The notes: generated by a model not told the origin, from the sequence alone. DNA of 64,000 nt from Lepeophtheirus salmonis (GCF_016086655.4 NC_052135.2:7592363-7656362), one strand, 5' to 3'. Shown: positions 11,476-23,130, counted from the first letter of the stretch. A program made the numbers and translations.

Positions 11476-11669
11476 TAATTAAGTGTGATTTAAATGTGTG
11501 TTGCGTGGTAAAATTGTGGTATACATTATAATTGTGAGCAATATCATCGTGAAGTAACATAATCGTATGCAATATTATTATGATTATTTTCATCGCAAGA
11601 TAATATTATGGTGTGTAATTTCATTGTAAATATACGGTTTGGGCCACCAACTCCTTTTTTTAATCTCTC

Positions 11670-12412
11670 GAGTCAATTAGAAATAGACAGATAAGGAAGG
11701 AACAACTAGGTCAGGGAGAAATCTCAGCAGAAAAACTAGTAACCAAACAGTTGGACAGATTAGGTCTCCCAAAGTCTGACATCGATTCAAAAACACTTTT
11801 AAAAAAAACCTTGTACTTCAATTAAGCAAAAATGTCTCCGTCACAGAATCGCTACCTTATCCATTTATGCAAATAGGTAGAATTATCAAGATGAGAGCAT
11901 AAATTGCACATTCTATAGCAATAAAATCATTCTCTACGAATGTGATAAGATTTATCCTTTAGTACTAATGTCTGCACAAAAAATAAAAGACAATCTAGAA
12001 GTCACTTCCTCAAAAACTGATTGGGTAGTGGCCACGGATCCGAATCTTTCTAAGGATCTTAAGGTTGAGGCCATCATCAGTAAGTGAGGAATATAATTTA
12101 TTCATGCAGAGGCAACAGGAAACCCATTCCAACAAATTTGGAATGTGTAATCGCTAAAGAACTCGAGGTTAAGGCAAATGTCTCCAACAATGGTCATTAA
12201 TTCGAATTTTTAAATATTTGAATTTTAATATTTTTTTAGTTTCTAAACGACTCCAAAAGCTGAATAGAACGGACACGGAGATCGATAAAGTGAAATGGAG
12301 ATTGGTCATGAAAAATTCATTCACCGATTCAAGAGAGATATGGCTACGATATCGTCACACTACGTCAACAGTCATCACCAACAAGTCGAAAAAGAGGAAC
12401 TGGAGAGGATAA
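11670..12412 (+). pseudogene. Broken coding segment of unknown family, possibly spliced
   Basis: Three open stretches follow one another in different frames: 11670-11825 (EKLVTKQLDRLGLPKSDIDS), 11819-11902 (VTESLPYPFMQIGRIIKMRA) and 11881-12079 (CTFYSNKIILYECDKIYPLV, then KTDWVVATDPNLSKDLKVEA). The third ends at a consensus donor, GTAAGTGAG at 12080. A T-rich acceptor, TATTTTTTTAG, ends at 12239, and the next frame (SKRLQKLNRTDTEIDKVKWR, ending RNWRG at 12412) continues in matching phase across the 160-base gap. Residue composition is not that of random A+T-rich sequence. I do not recognise the protein; it could be a decayed host gene or a retroelement protein. The two frame changes argue for a pseudogene, unless they hide more introns. 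Confidence 0.4.
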
Positions 12413-14919
12413 ATCATCGCCTCACACTCTAAAATTACTCTGAGGAAAGATATAAATTGTGTTATTCTTTGATTTGTACTTTTTTTGAATATCCCACCGA
12501 AGAGAAGCTTTGAATAATACAATTATGATTAATTCATTGTTATTAAATATAGCATAACAATAAATGAATAATTTAAGACGCAACGGTCAATTATTGTGAG
12601 AGGTGGTAACTTGGAGTCGAGACTTGACTTGGACTCCATAGTCTAATTATAAAATACTCGTATTTATTTTTACATTAATTAACAAATTCGTGGTTTAACA
12701 AAGGTTCATCTGATAAAAATATTCTCTAGCTAAACTAAGTTCGTCTTCCAGACCTCGAATGAGCATCTTCTTAAAAGTAAAATATATTAGATAACTCCTA
12801 ATTAGATCTTGAAATAGTAACTAAACAGTACTTCTAAAGTACAAAAAAAGTTTGTGTTTAGTAATACTTTTTTTAGCTATGGATCACGTGGGTCCTCGTT
12901 TCGCTACTTATTTTAAAGCTTTAATGAGAACTGGGTCGAGATACTCTCTCCTCTACAGTCTCGTGATAGCTTGCCAATCAGATAAATCGGTTTTTATTTC
13001 CCTCCTGCCTTATTTGTCGTTTCGTTTTGTCGATGTCGTTATTAATTTATTTCTTCTTTATTCGTTTGATAAAATGTAGGATATGTTCTTCAATAATTAA
13101 AATACAAGTGTAATATATATTATATTTATATTCCAAGAGGGGAAATAATTATAATACACAAACTCAACCTTTCATCTGTTTCATCTATTGAATGTTAGTG
13201 AGTGTTTTAATTGTTTTCTTCATTTGTATTTTTAACCCTATTACAACCTCTGTGTTTCGAATATTATGTTTAGAAGAATAAATAGCTATATAATTAAAAA
13301 AATAAACAAAAAATACTTGTAATTTTTAGTGTCGTTTTGTTCCGTTTTTCCTGTTATTTTTTAGCCATGTCATAAATGTTAAGGAATTACATTTCATTAG
13401 GTTAATTTTTTGTTTTTTTGTCATAATTAAAAAAATATATATATATGCTTATTAGGCTTTAAAAAAAATCACAATCAGCACAATTATTGGAGTTGCGTTA
13501 CATGAGTAGTAATTAATATTAACAAGAGTTGGATTCGAGTACTTCTCGAACACGAAAAATACTCGACCTATGTATAAACGATTTTATTTGTAAATTACTA
13601 GAACTTGATCAAAATATCTTTAGGAAAACTCAACATAGTTTGAACTCAAACCACATAAACTCAAAATATTTATATGAGTATTGAGTAATCAAGTCCTCTC
13701 TAGTTATTTATTTTCGATATTTAGAAATATTTAATTATTCCTGCACACTACAAATTTATAAACCACTATTCAATATAAAAGATACTGAAGGTGTCAAATT
13801 TACAAATATTTTCTATCTAAGTATTCATAAAAAAGGATAGGAATTGTGCCATGGCTCATAAATTAAAATAATTACTTATGTTATAACTATTTCTAAGGCC
13901 CGTCACACTCTTACAGTTGATAAAAACCATTCTTAATTTAAGAATCAATATTATTTAGAATTGACCTTTATCTATCGATTAAATAACTTGCTAGAGTGAT
14001 GGAACACTGAAGGAAAATAAGCTTTTTCTAACCGTATTAAGTTAACCATGAGATATTTATTAAAACCCGTAACTTCAGTTACTAGTTAGAGGTTCTTGTC
14101 ATCTGCTGGAAAAATAGTTCATAAGCAGAGAAACAGATTATTTACAATCTAGCAGATATACTCATTACCCTTCATATTAACCTTGATGAATATAGTATTA
14201 AAGTCTAGAATATTCAACAATCATAATTATTGAATTATCAGAACTGATGCATCAACTTTTTGAAATAACATAATCAATCTAACTTCTCTTGTTTATTTAT
14301 ATTGAACTCCAACTCGATAATTTTAAATCGAATCCAATTTTAATATTAACCAATACACAGTAATAATATATAATTATTTTGGGAAAATTTGCTCCGAGTG
14401 TTTATTATAAATGAAAATGCTAGAAACTATTTTTTTAATAAGTGGTTGTATTCAATCAAAAAACGGAAGGGAAGAGAAGGAGTGGGTTGCTCTGCTATTC
14501 TTACCCATGCCTCTAAAGAGAATTGAAATCCATTCTCTTTAATAAAAGAAAAAAAGAATTTTGTTTGAATGGTAACATTTTTTTTGCTCATTCAGCAATA
14601 TTTCAACCATTCCAACCAAATAAGCACGCCTCTTCAAAAATTTATGATGTTCATTTATTATTTAGATGTTTTTATGGGTAAAAAATCATAAATTATTGAC
14701 GGTGTTTTTCTACATTTATTTTATTCTAATTCTATCAATAGTTGTGTGTTCTTTTTTATAAGAGGTTGGGTGCTAGTGAAAGTAAGCTGGGTTAGGCAGC
14801 AAAAAGTGGACTGTTAATTAATGTCAATTTTTGCATTAATATAGGAAGGTTTAGTGAATATTTATTGACATTCAGCCATCCTTTGTACATAAACAAGCTA
14901 CTATACACATTTCGTCATA
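12413..14919. other. Long non-coding stretch
   Basis: About 2.5 kb without a supported gene. A frame at 12879-13079 starts MDHVGPRFATYFKALMRTGS after a TTTTTTTAG acceptor-like string. It turns into a hydrophobic run with no domain, so I do not call it. Around 13530-13700 there are repeated ACTCGA/CTCAA words of a possible old repeat. The rest is A+T-rich. Confidence 0.4.
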
Positions 14920-15559
14920 ATGAGTGAGTAAAAAGCCAAAAGGCAGTGCATCTCAAAACTCCTAGATGCTGAAGTCAAGGTAGAAACGATTATGGCCACT
15001 ATGAAGTGCTCCAGGAGCCTGGGTTTCAAGGTGGCCAATATGAAGAATGATGGAGAAGACCACTCCAGGAAAGCAAGAAGTGCAGGGCAAAATTTTAAGA
15101 GTGATACAGAGTTCTTGTCCAGCTTGGAGAAGTCGATGAAGGTCGATCCCACCAAATCGATGAAACTCATTGTCAAAGACTTCGCCATAGTTGGTAGAAC
15201 CATCGAGAGGACTGTGAGGGGCGTCTCGGGATTTTCTTCATACACGAGGACCCTACGCCGCCTTCTGATAGAGTCTTTGAAGGCTAGAAGGCTGGAGATG
15301 TAAAGGGGCAAATAGATGCGGCCTTTTTCTCTCCAGATGTGAACCCGCTGGACTTTGCTGTGTGAGGCAATTATGAAAGGGAAACCAATATAAACTAAAC
15401 ACCCCAAATGTGGACACACTGAAGAATACCATAGTGGCTTCGTGGGACAACTTGCCTGAGAAGTGTGTTATCAACTTCTGCAAGGCCTTCCGGCGACGTG
15501 TAAAGTCTGTAATTGATGCTGAAGGTGGTCATGTTGAAGTAGGAATCTTAATTACATGA
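14920..15559 (+). mobile_element. Tc1/mariner relic, internally deleted
   Basis: The head starts MSE then a stop, and resumes CISKLLDAEVKVETIMATMK and CSRSLGFKVANMKNDGEDHS. The linker reads SLEKSMKVDPTKSMKLIVKD, IERTVRGVSGFSSYTRTLRR and LLIESLKARRLE. It breaks at 15303 and jumps directly to a tail visible in shifted frames: SPDVNPLDFAV-like text near 15333-15365, then NVDTLKNTIVASWDNLPEKC and a KAFRRRVKSVIDAEGGHVE-type end at 15480-15545. All residues between the linker and SPD, including the first two catalytic acids, are deleted. Terminal repeats were not found. Confidence 0.75.
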
Positions 15560-15794
15560 CGAAATAGAATCCATTCTAATTCTCTTTTAAACCCAAATAT
15601 AATCAGCTTTTCTCTCAATTAATAATAAGCCATTTATAACTCCACAATATAGTTGTGTTTCAATTTGTAGTCTTTTATTGATCAAAACTTTTGAAGTCTT
15701 GTCCTTGAGTGTCAATGTATTTCTTCCCTCATTTCACTAGAGTTGCTTCAGCCTTACCTTAATTGTGACATCATAACTAGAGTTGATATGTTTA

Positions 15795-15995
15795 TAATAA
15801 AAGGCTACCTTTAAAAATTAGAAAAAGAAAAACTGTCGTTACGTGTGCTCTTTCCTCTTTTTTGTTCATTTTTTAATAGGTCGTCGTGGAGTTAACTTCT
15901 CACTCTGAAATAAGCATTATCGTCAATCTTTGTTGTCAATTCTTTGAAAAATACTTATTAAAAGATAAATATATGAATTTAAATATAACTATAAT
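15795..15995 (+). repeat. Family F repeat, copy 3
   Basis: TAGAAAAAGAAAAACTGTCG, TTTTTTGTTCATTTTTTAAT, GTTAACTTCTC, GTCAATCTTTGTTGTCAATT and ATATATGAATTTAAATATAA are the family F blocks in order. With the inverted copy at 16215-16330 it forms a loose inverted pair. Confidence 0.55.
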
Positions 15996-16214
15996 ATTTT
16001 TCCTACTCTAATGCTATTTTAATTATAGAAGGATATCCTCCTCATAGCAGTAATTTATTTTATCTCCTGCACTCTTTTTTTTCCTAACAAAAATGTCAAT
16101 TCTATGCATAACTAAGGAAGGTGTGGTTCAACTTTTGTGTTAGGATAGGATTAAGTGGAAGTGTGGAGTATGGGTTATCCTATTACTGAATTTAGCTGCC
16201 TTTTATATAATTTT

Positions 16215-16330
16215 TTTTTTTAGGTGAGAATACTTACTTCAGCACAAGAAGTTAACACCATCACAATCTATTCAAGAATTAAAAGAAAGTTCGCACAAAA
16301 CAGCCGTTTTTCCTTTTTAACCCCTAAACC
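16215..16330 (-). repeat. Family F repeat, copy 4, inverted
   Basis: On the minus strand: AAAAAGGAAAAACGGCTGTT, TGGTGTTAACTTCTTGTGCT and GAAGTAAGTATTCTC. This is the first half of family F, facing the copy at 15795-15995. Confidence 0.5.
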
Positions 16331-16387
16331 AAGGTTAATAGAAATACAAGGTTAGACCATCACGTAATCAGGCTTGCTATAATTTTT

Positions 16388-16585
16388 AATCTGATGTATT
16401 GTACCAACTGCTGGGCAAGATAAGCAGATTTTGACAAAACATGCAACCACTCATAGTCTATGACATCACTGTTGCTGGAATTTTATATTTAATGTATCGT
16501 ACGGACTGCTAGGTAAGAAGAGCAGATTTTGACAAAACACGCAACCACTCATTTACTATAACGTCAATAACAAAAGCGTGGTGGA
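16388..16585 (+). repeat. 98-bp direct tandem duplication, two units
   Basis: Two adjacent units share ATGTAT[T/C]GTAC, AGCAGATTTTGACAAAAC and GCAACCACTCAT. GCAGATTTTGAC starts at 16424 and again at 16522, a period of 98. Units differ at scattered bases, so the duplication is not recent. Non-coding. Confidence 0.75.
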
Positions 16586-16721
16586 AGTCATACACCAGTT
16601 GTACACACGTTATGGTATAATCTTCTATTAAACTTGCAATAAACTAAGTTTTTCCCTTCAAAAATACCTTCTCTACTTATGAATGATTCAGTAGTAATGA
16701 GATTTATCCCAAGATTTATAA

Positions 16722-17043
16722 GTGTAAGTCTTTGTTTTAATCGTAGTAGAATTGAGGATCGACATTTGAATAATTCCAGCCCATGTTCACATCATGTGCA
16801 CATGAAATACGGAGAGTAACCTTGAGGATTTGTGACGGAGTTTTAATTGTAAGTCCTTGTTTGACTCAGACTAGAAATAAGGATCGACATTCGAGTAATT
16901 ATCTCCTATGTACCTTTGTATTTCCATCTCCCCTCATCTCCGCTATTTATAGCTGAGGTAATGGAATGTCATGATGCTTAAGGTGTTCCCTTCGATGGGT
17001 TACCATTTTGATTTTCGGTTTCTTTTTTAACATGCCCAAATAC
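16722..17043 (+). repeat. Dispersed repeat family D, long copy with internal duplication
   Basis: GTAAGTCTTTGTTTTAATCG then GATCGACATTTGAATAATT (16725-16776) is followed about 126 bases later by GTAAGTCCTTGTTTGACTCA then GATCGACATTCGAGTAATT (16849-16900). Near 16990-17040, GATTTTCGGTTTCTTTTTTA and ACATGCC match the family's right end. The same architecture recurs at 63112-63575. Confidence 0.6.
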
Positions 17044-17408
17044 TCCCGATTAGCATCACTGGATTCGTGTTTAAATGGGCGAAAGAAAAGCTAGAAGAAA
17101 ATGAAGGAGACCAACTGAACAAAAGCTCCTTCCTTCCCCTTGTTTTAAAGAGTTATACGTCATCTCAGTGTTCCCATTATTTTTTTAATACGAGTCTTAT
17201 TTCACATCTGGACAGAATCAATGATCATTCAACCAATTTGAGATACTAAAGAATGCACATTCACACATAAATACCCACATTTAAGCTTATTCATATCTCA
17301 ATACAGCAAAAAAAAAAAAAGCAACTTTATCCTTTCCACATAATATGTAAGCTTAAATTCCAATTTACGGCCGGCTTAGCAATGTAGGTATATATTATAT
17401 ATGCTTCT

Positions 17409-17886
17409 ATATATTAGGACGGTGTCTTTTCCAACTTTTTTAAAATTTTGATTGCAACTAGCTCGATATGTTGTGATATGATAAGATAATAACTTATGCA
17501 AAATTTCATTGCCCTAGAATATCATCTTTAGTAGCACATCTAATTCAAAGTTTGAAAGGAGACTAATATTCTTTATTTTGTCCATAAAAATTAAAATATA
17601 GTATTAATCATTAATTTGTATTAATTAATTATTCTAACTTATACAAAATATTAGAAAAGTATTTTTCTAAAGCTACCTTATGAAGCAAAAAGAAAGAATA
17701 AAATAAAAAAATTATGCGCGTTATACGCAGATTTTTTCATAATTTGATCAAGATGTGCTAACTAAAGATGACCTCGTACGATAATGAAATTTTGCAACGG
17801 TAATTTTCATACCAAATCACAACTTTTCCCCACTAGTTTAATCAAAATTCAAAAAAAGTTGAAAAACGAACCGCCCTAATGTATAT
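17409..17886. repeat. Fold-back repeat with long diverged inverted arms
   Basis: The left arm (17409-17560) and right arm (about 17735-17886) are inverted relatives. The left arm's reverse complement reads AGATGTGCTACTAAAGATGA and AAATTTTAAAAAAGTTGG; the right arm reads AGATGTGCTAACTAAAGATG and AAATTCAAAAAAAGTTG. The outer ends are ATATATTAGGACGGT and (rc) ATACATTAGGGCGGT. The A+T-rich spacer is about 175 bp. A lone right arm is at 225-365. No coding capacity; probably a fold-back type non-autonomous DNA element. Confidence 0.55.
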
Positions 17887-18379
17887 TTCATTCCAAATAA
17901 TTTATCACGAGGCAATTACCTTGCTTTTAGCACAGTTTATCTCCATTACAATACATAGAAAAACACGAAACGAAATGAAATAAATCTCTTCTTTTTAAAA
18001 AAAAAGGTTCCCTGAATTCATCTTCTACTAGAGGGAGCAGAAAACATATTTTGGGGGATCATTTAAAGTGTGTTTTTAAATGGATTATAAACACTTGATC
18101 CCATGGTCATCTCTAGAGTGAAAGCAAGAACCCATCATAAATAGGATTAACATTATTTTGTTCTTATAATAATAATAGCAGCGACATGTCCGACCAATCC
18201 TCTCATGAACATAATAAGGTGTTTATAGATGTGTTATAATTAGAACTTATCTCATCTTTATTTCTTTTATGAAAATTACATACTGTAAATTGCTTGACCT
18301 AGAAAAAAAATATATTTTCCTATAGAGGAGGATCATCTTTGATTAGCGTTTATAAAAGACTCTTATAGGACGAAACGAG

Positions 18380-18965
18380 TCACTCTTATGTCACTTCTTA
18401 CCAGGTTGAGCAAAAGTTTTGAGACTAAAATGAACAATAAAGGCTTCTAGGAGGAATTTGTTGCAGGTGCTTTTGATGTAGGCCTCTGACATGGCAACCC
18501 ACTACTTATTGATAGAGCACTTTAGTGCCTCCACATTTGAGTGTCAGATTTTGTAGGCCTGATACTATATTTCCCACCAGATACTATCATCTGGGGGATT
18601 CAGATCTGGGGATTGGGGATCCAAAGAGTTAACCAAAAAACAACAAAACAACAACTGGAACTGAACAGAAGGTACACTTTTTCAACATCTCTGCTGTTAA
18701 AAGTGGTATTTTTTGGGGTGATAGTGAGACACAATCCCCCTCTTTAATGTCCCCCTTCACACCGTGGATTTTGAGACATTGACGTCCTTGGCCATTAACA
18801 GTCATGAAGAGATCCAGCTGCTCTTTCAAGGCTTTAGCTACAGTTTTAGTAGTCCGTTTTATTGGAGTACCACACCTGGCGGCTTATCCAGGCGCTCCTT
18901 GGCACGGTAGACGGTTGCATTTGAGCCACATTTGACTGCAATAACTGCATTAGGAGACATTCTGG
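18380..18965 (-). mobile_element. Tc1/mariner relic, internally deleted
   Basis: On the minus strand the head from about 18962 reads MSPNAVIAVKCGSNATVYRA, then KERLDKPP, a helix-turn-helix followed by a basic linker. Frames then shift: KEQLDLFMTVNGQ overlaps MTVMAKDVNVSKSTV (a second helix-turn-helix) and ends LLTAEMLKK. The sequence jumps to the tail: SPDLNP followed by a decayed D, then NVEALKCSINK and a stop, VAMSEAYIKSTCNKFLLEAF. The catalytic core between LLTAEM and SPDLNP is missing. It ends just before the separate element at 19122. Confidence 0.7.
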
Positions 18966-19121
18966 GTTGTAAGGAAGTTTGTAATCCTCACTTTGGTTGT
19001 TTCTTGCCACATGATAATAAACACTAATGTTTTGAATATAACGTAAACAACAAAAAGAGAGTCTGGGCTTTTCTGTAAACGGCTATCTTTTTTAAACAAA
19101 CAATGATATACCTGGTATATA

Positions 19122-19953
19122 CAGGGTACACAACCTATCTGTGCCGCACAAATGATTATTTTCTCACACTATTTTCTCTCCAACCAATATTTAGGTAAAT
19201 AAATAAAACCAGATTCTGAAAGCTTGACGGGATTAATTTTGTTCAATAAAATCTTCAACTGCAATCTCAATTGTAGTCTCTATACAAGGTTGAAAGCACA
19301 GAAAACCCTTCGTCACTTGGTACGTTGGCAAATCCTGGAATTCATGTTTGATCCGACTGATAAGCTTGTATTTGGTGTTGCCTGGGTTCGGGTTTTGTGT
19401 TGTTCAATCCCCTCCCCACCCCCACTCACATAAAAATCAATCCGATTCAGATCCGGCTGGTGAAGTCGTCAATGTTGCCTTGTCGACTTCATAAACTTAA
19501 ATTGTGGGGATCCGTGTCCTGCTATGACCTGTCATATGTAATTTGTGTGCGACTCTAGCCGGCCAACTTCTTCCCTGATGGACTTTCGTGGGTCCTCATT
19601 GATTATTTGTTAGATTCTGGGAACGAATTCCTGCGTTCAGATGCTACTACTTCGAACTTTGACCTGAGCTCGTATTGTTTTTGCCTCAAAATCACCTTCA
19701 GAGGCCTCAAATTCCCTTCAAACCTAGCGAACGAATGACTGAGTCTCAGAGTTTGACTTATTTTTATGTTGTCGCTCCCGGTACAGTTTCCAATGAGGGC
19801 TGCGTGCCTTTTCCGGATATTTGGAACGACAAATTCGTCAATTGATTCCATTTTTTTCCAACTTGTACAAGTTTAAATATTTATAAAGAAAAAATCAGCT
19901 GCCTAAGCGCTTGTGTATTCCCCCAAGAGAGTACACCTAATTTATGCACCCTG
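19122..19953 (-). mobile_element. Tc1/mariner relic with both ends
   Basis: TA-flanked ends CAGGGTACACAACC (left) and (rc) CAGGGTGCATAAATTAGG (right) bound it. The minus-strand frame at 19603-19851 starts MESIDEFVVPNIRKRHAALI, with a helix-turn-helix-like ISQTLRLSHSF, then a basic linker. Further down a decayed tail reads SPAGSESD where SPDLNPLD is expected, then FLCEWGWGG, ELISRIKHEF-like text and AVEDFIEQN at the end. Length 832 bp against the usual 1.2-1.3 kb implies an internal deletion, and stops are frequent. Confidence 0.65.
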
Positions 19954-20527
19954 TATACCTAACACTTTATTACATTTTTTTTGTAAATATGTGCAATTTT
20001 TATCATTTTGCAAGGACGTATTAAAGAAGCGTCTGTTGATCTAAGCATATGTTTTCGGCTATAAATACAATAATGCTAATATAATAAATATATATTTAAT
20101 GAAAAATGAGTTCTTGATTGGCGTGAAATACTAATATAATGTACGAGATATGAAATACAATTATATATATCTTAAACGTGATTTCGTGACTAACGAATAC
20201 TTTTTGTTATAATATGAATGTAGACTTCATTTTTTTAATATTGAGTTTCATGATGTGTTGTACGTGCTTTGAAAGGATTATCTATCAAATGATGATGGGC
20301 TCTGTAGCTGTACCCACTATATAATGAAAGAGATGGAATTAGATACATGTATACACATTACATATGTATATTAATTTGTATCCATGTTTGTTAGTTATTA
20401 AGGGGAAACTAAAGAAGAAATGAATAGCAATCAATGTAAGAGGTCATATTCCTTTTTCAAATGGTTCTAGAGACTATTCCGAATAAGTAGCAATAAATAA
20501 AACTTTCAAAAATCAACAGCTGTTAGC
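19954..20527. other. Non-coding stretch
   Basis: A+T-rich, nothing recognised. Confidence 0.4.
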
Positions 20528-20780
20528 ATGGAGGCGAAAAGGCAAAGGCTCTCTGATTTTCTCCACACCCAAGAACGTGTTGAGGAGATCATGAAGGAGC
20601 TCCCAGAGTACGGCTAACGTACGTTCTTAATAATGAAACCACGTGTACTCGGTTACTGAATGTGAATAGTTGGACTGTAAGAAGGTATTTGAAGGATTTG
20701 AGGGAAAGCATCGACAACTGCTTTAAAAAAAAAACCAAGGGCAACTGTGACAAGAAATTATTGACTTGGTAAAAGCATAA
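20528..20780 (+). mobile_element. Tc1/mariner transposase head, remnant
   Basis: Starts MEAKRQRLSDFLHTQERVEE, then IMKELPEYG and a stop. After a frame change it reads NNETTCTRLLNVNSWTVRRY and LKDLRESIDN, a clear helix-turn-helix with the basic linker of a transposase. No catalytic part, tail or terminal repeats follow. Bases 20624-20657 recur almost exactly at 21463-21496. Confidence 0.6.
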
Positions 20781-22003
20781 TAGGTCTTCTCCCCAGCCCC
20801 CCCCGTTTGGCTATGCCATTTTCAAAAGACAATAAAATAAGTTTTATAAACTACAAAAAAATCCCTTTTTGTTTATAATAATAGCACACATTTACACAGT
20901 TTTTAAAATCATTTCATATATGTGACGTTCCCGCTGTTAATACATCGAAATTCAGTATTTTAATACCTGGTGATTGTTTCATTTTTTTTGTTTCTCTTTA
21001 AATAACTTTTCATTCAAATATTTTGGAGTTTTAAATATATTATTCAAAAAGATACCAAATTGAATAATCAATATCTCTTTTAATAAATGTAAATGATTAG
21101 TTGATTTAATTATTAGTAATTGACGATTCCGTAAAGGTCTTTAAAATGTTCGTTTTTTCGGAATAAATCCGTTTTAAATTACTTTATTTGAACAAACTGC
21201 ACTAATTTAAATTATTGCATATCTGATGGCACCAATTTTAACTCTCTAGTGCTATTATCTGTTAAGCTATTTGCGCTCAAAGAATTTTTCTATTTTCAAA
21301 TCATGAAAATTTATTGAAAAAATAGTTTTTTAGCTATTAGAAATTGCACAAACAAATGGAAACCTAGGAGCTAAATTGCAATAGGTTTAATTATATTAAA
21401 TATTCTATCAAATCATTTTTGGCAATATTTATTTTCAACGGCAATTTAAAAAAATGGTAATTTTCTTAATAATGAAACCACGTGTACCCGGTTACTACTT
21501 CTACAGTCTAATTGCGTCGCATTATAAAATACAAAAGTATTTTGCCACACTCTATATAATTATCAAAAAAAGAGCTAACATGACGTCATTGAAAACATTT
21601 TACGTTTTACAGTCTTTGGCATGTCAAGGCAATCTTCATTGCATCTCTCACACATCAATCCTTTTATTATGTATCACAACCTTACTACAAAAAGAAACAG
21701 AAAAAATGGCTCATATTCTGTTGGTGGAATAAGAGCTAATACAAATTCAACCAATCAACATACAGAACACGGATAATGGGAAAAGAAGTGGAAAATCAAC
21801 AACTGACAACAAAATACAGTAGCAATTTTTGTGCTAGAGTAAACGTATTGAAGGCTGAAAAAAACAATATTATGAATTACTGATGGCGGTAAGGCAACAT
21901 TTACCTAAAGATTTATATACTTTTTGGTCAGTAGGTGTTCATCAGTCTACACTCTTCTCCAAATAATATTGAACTAGTGTTCTGAACGTTGAACATTAAA
22001 CGC
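20781..22003. other. Non-coding stretch with an isolated 34-bp repeat copy
   Basis: Bases 21463-21496 repeat 20624-20657 with one difference (TTCTTAATAATGAAACCACG core). A 92-codon frame beginning there has no recognisable domain and no similar flank, so it is not called as a gene. The rest is A+T-rich. Confidence 0.5.
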
Positions 22004-23130
22004 TAGTGTTGTGTCGGTCCTTATTTAAGACTGAGGAACGCTGCATAGTCCCATCAATTCCCCCTTCTTGTCCTTAAAGTATGAAAATCGATCCCTCGTT
22101 ACGTCTTTAAGGTGCTTTTCCTTTTTATTATTCCGTTATGTAATGTTTGCAAAAAAAATAAGCACCCCCCCCCCTTATAATAAAAATATGTAGATGCCCC
22201 ATTGGTCTTATCTGTCTTTGGGAACAGTCCTTTAGAATGTTGGTTAAAAAAGGTAAACTCGATCGCTCGAAACATCATTGAGGGTTTTTTTCCTATTTTT
22301 AATTATTCTGATGTATAATAGAATAAATTATATAACTAAGTAAAAATAATATATTTTCCTATTATATTGTATTATAATAAAGCTATGAATATTTTTTGCA
22401 AAATAAGTGCAATACTCATATTACATATCCCATATATCTTGTTTGGCTTAATAAATCATTGATACTTGTAAGAAAAAATACAATGACTGGTCCCAAGAAC
22501 TAACAGTCACAAGGACCTGTTCCTAGGTCTGATATTCCTAAGGAGTTCTAGTATGTTTCGCTCAGAAATTTTCGCCCTAGGAACTTTAACCCTGCAGAAT
22601 TTTTGTCCTCATATATATATTTAAGGTTTAAAATTGCGTAGCCTTCACTTAAAGTTGCGTTTTTGCATTGATTCTCGAATATACGTTACTAGTCAATGTA
22701 GATAACTTCTTGCTATTCGACAGTGAGCAATTCGATGAGGATCGTATATTAATTTTTGGAGCAGAAAGTAAGATTTTATACCTCACTAATTACAAACATT
22801 GGTCTAGTAACAGAACTTTCAAATGCGGCCGAAGCATATACTATCAGCTTTTTACAGTAAGGGACGTTATGTATATCTCCACTTTTTGTGTTACTTCCAT
22901 CTAAACTACACAAGACATACCGGTACCTTCTCCTGGTGTTGAAGGATTTAAATGAAACTATGGAACCGGAATCCTCAATGATTGATTTTGAGAAGGGCCT
23001 GTTGAATTCATTTAGTAAAGTTGTTCAAAAAATTCCTGGACAAATCTTCTGGTCACTGTCCTAAGGACTGATTGAATTGATCCTAGGACCTGACTAAACC
23101 GAATAAATAAGGACGGATACGACACTCCTA
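22004..23130 (+). mobile_element. Mutator-like (MULE) DNA transposon relic
   Basis: The ends are inverted relatives: left TAGTGTTGTGTCGGTCCTTA; right (rc) TAGGAGTGTCGTATCCGTCC. The body encodes a decayed MULE transposase at 22700-23066. Short copies with the same ends but no coding sequence are at 35061-35283 and 37211-37442, with a solo end at 47546-47585. A target duplication of 8-9 bp could not be confirmed by eye. The two ends also share TTATTTA just inside the terminal block. Confidence 0.6.
22700..23066 (+). pseudogene. MULE transposase remnant
   Basis: Frame one (to 22904) reads EDRILIFGAESKILYLTNYK, HWSSNRTFK and YYQLFTV, matching the start of the MULE catalytic domain, which in related arthropod proteins reads RILIFATxxxLxLLxxxxxW, then DGTFK and FYQLFTIHG. 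The first catalytic D and the glycine after it are replaced (NRTFK). After a one-base frame change the protein continues ISPLFVLLPSKLHKTYRYLL, then LVLKDLNETMEPESSMIDFE and KGLLNSFSKV. This includes the second acidic motif (IDFEKG), still intact. The stop after FWSLS comes before the third motif. Homology is from recall of the family pattern, not from a search. Confidence 0.65.

Noticed and set aside
12852..13079. Frame containing MDHVGPRFATYFKALMRTGS after an acceptor-like TTTTTTTAG
   Set aside because: It degrades into a hydrophobic T-rich run and lacks a donor or conserved motif.
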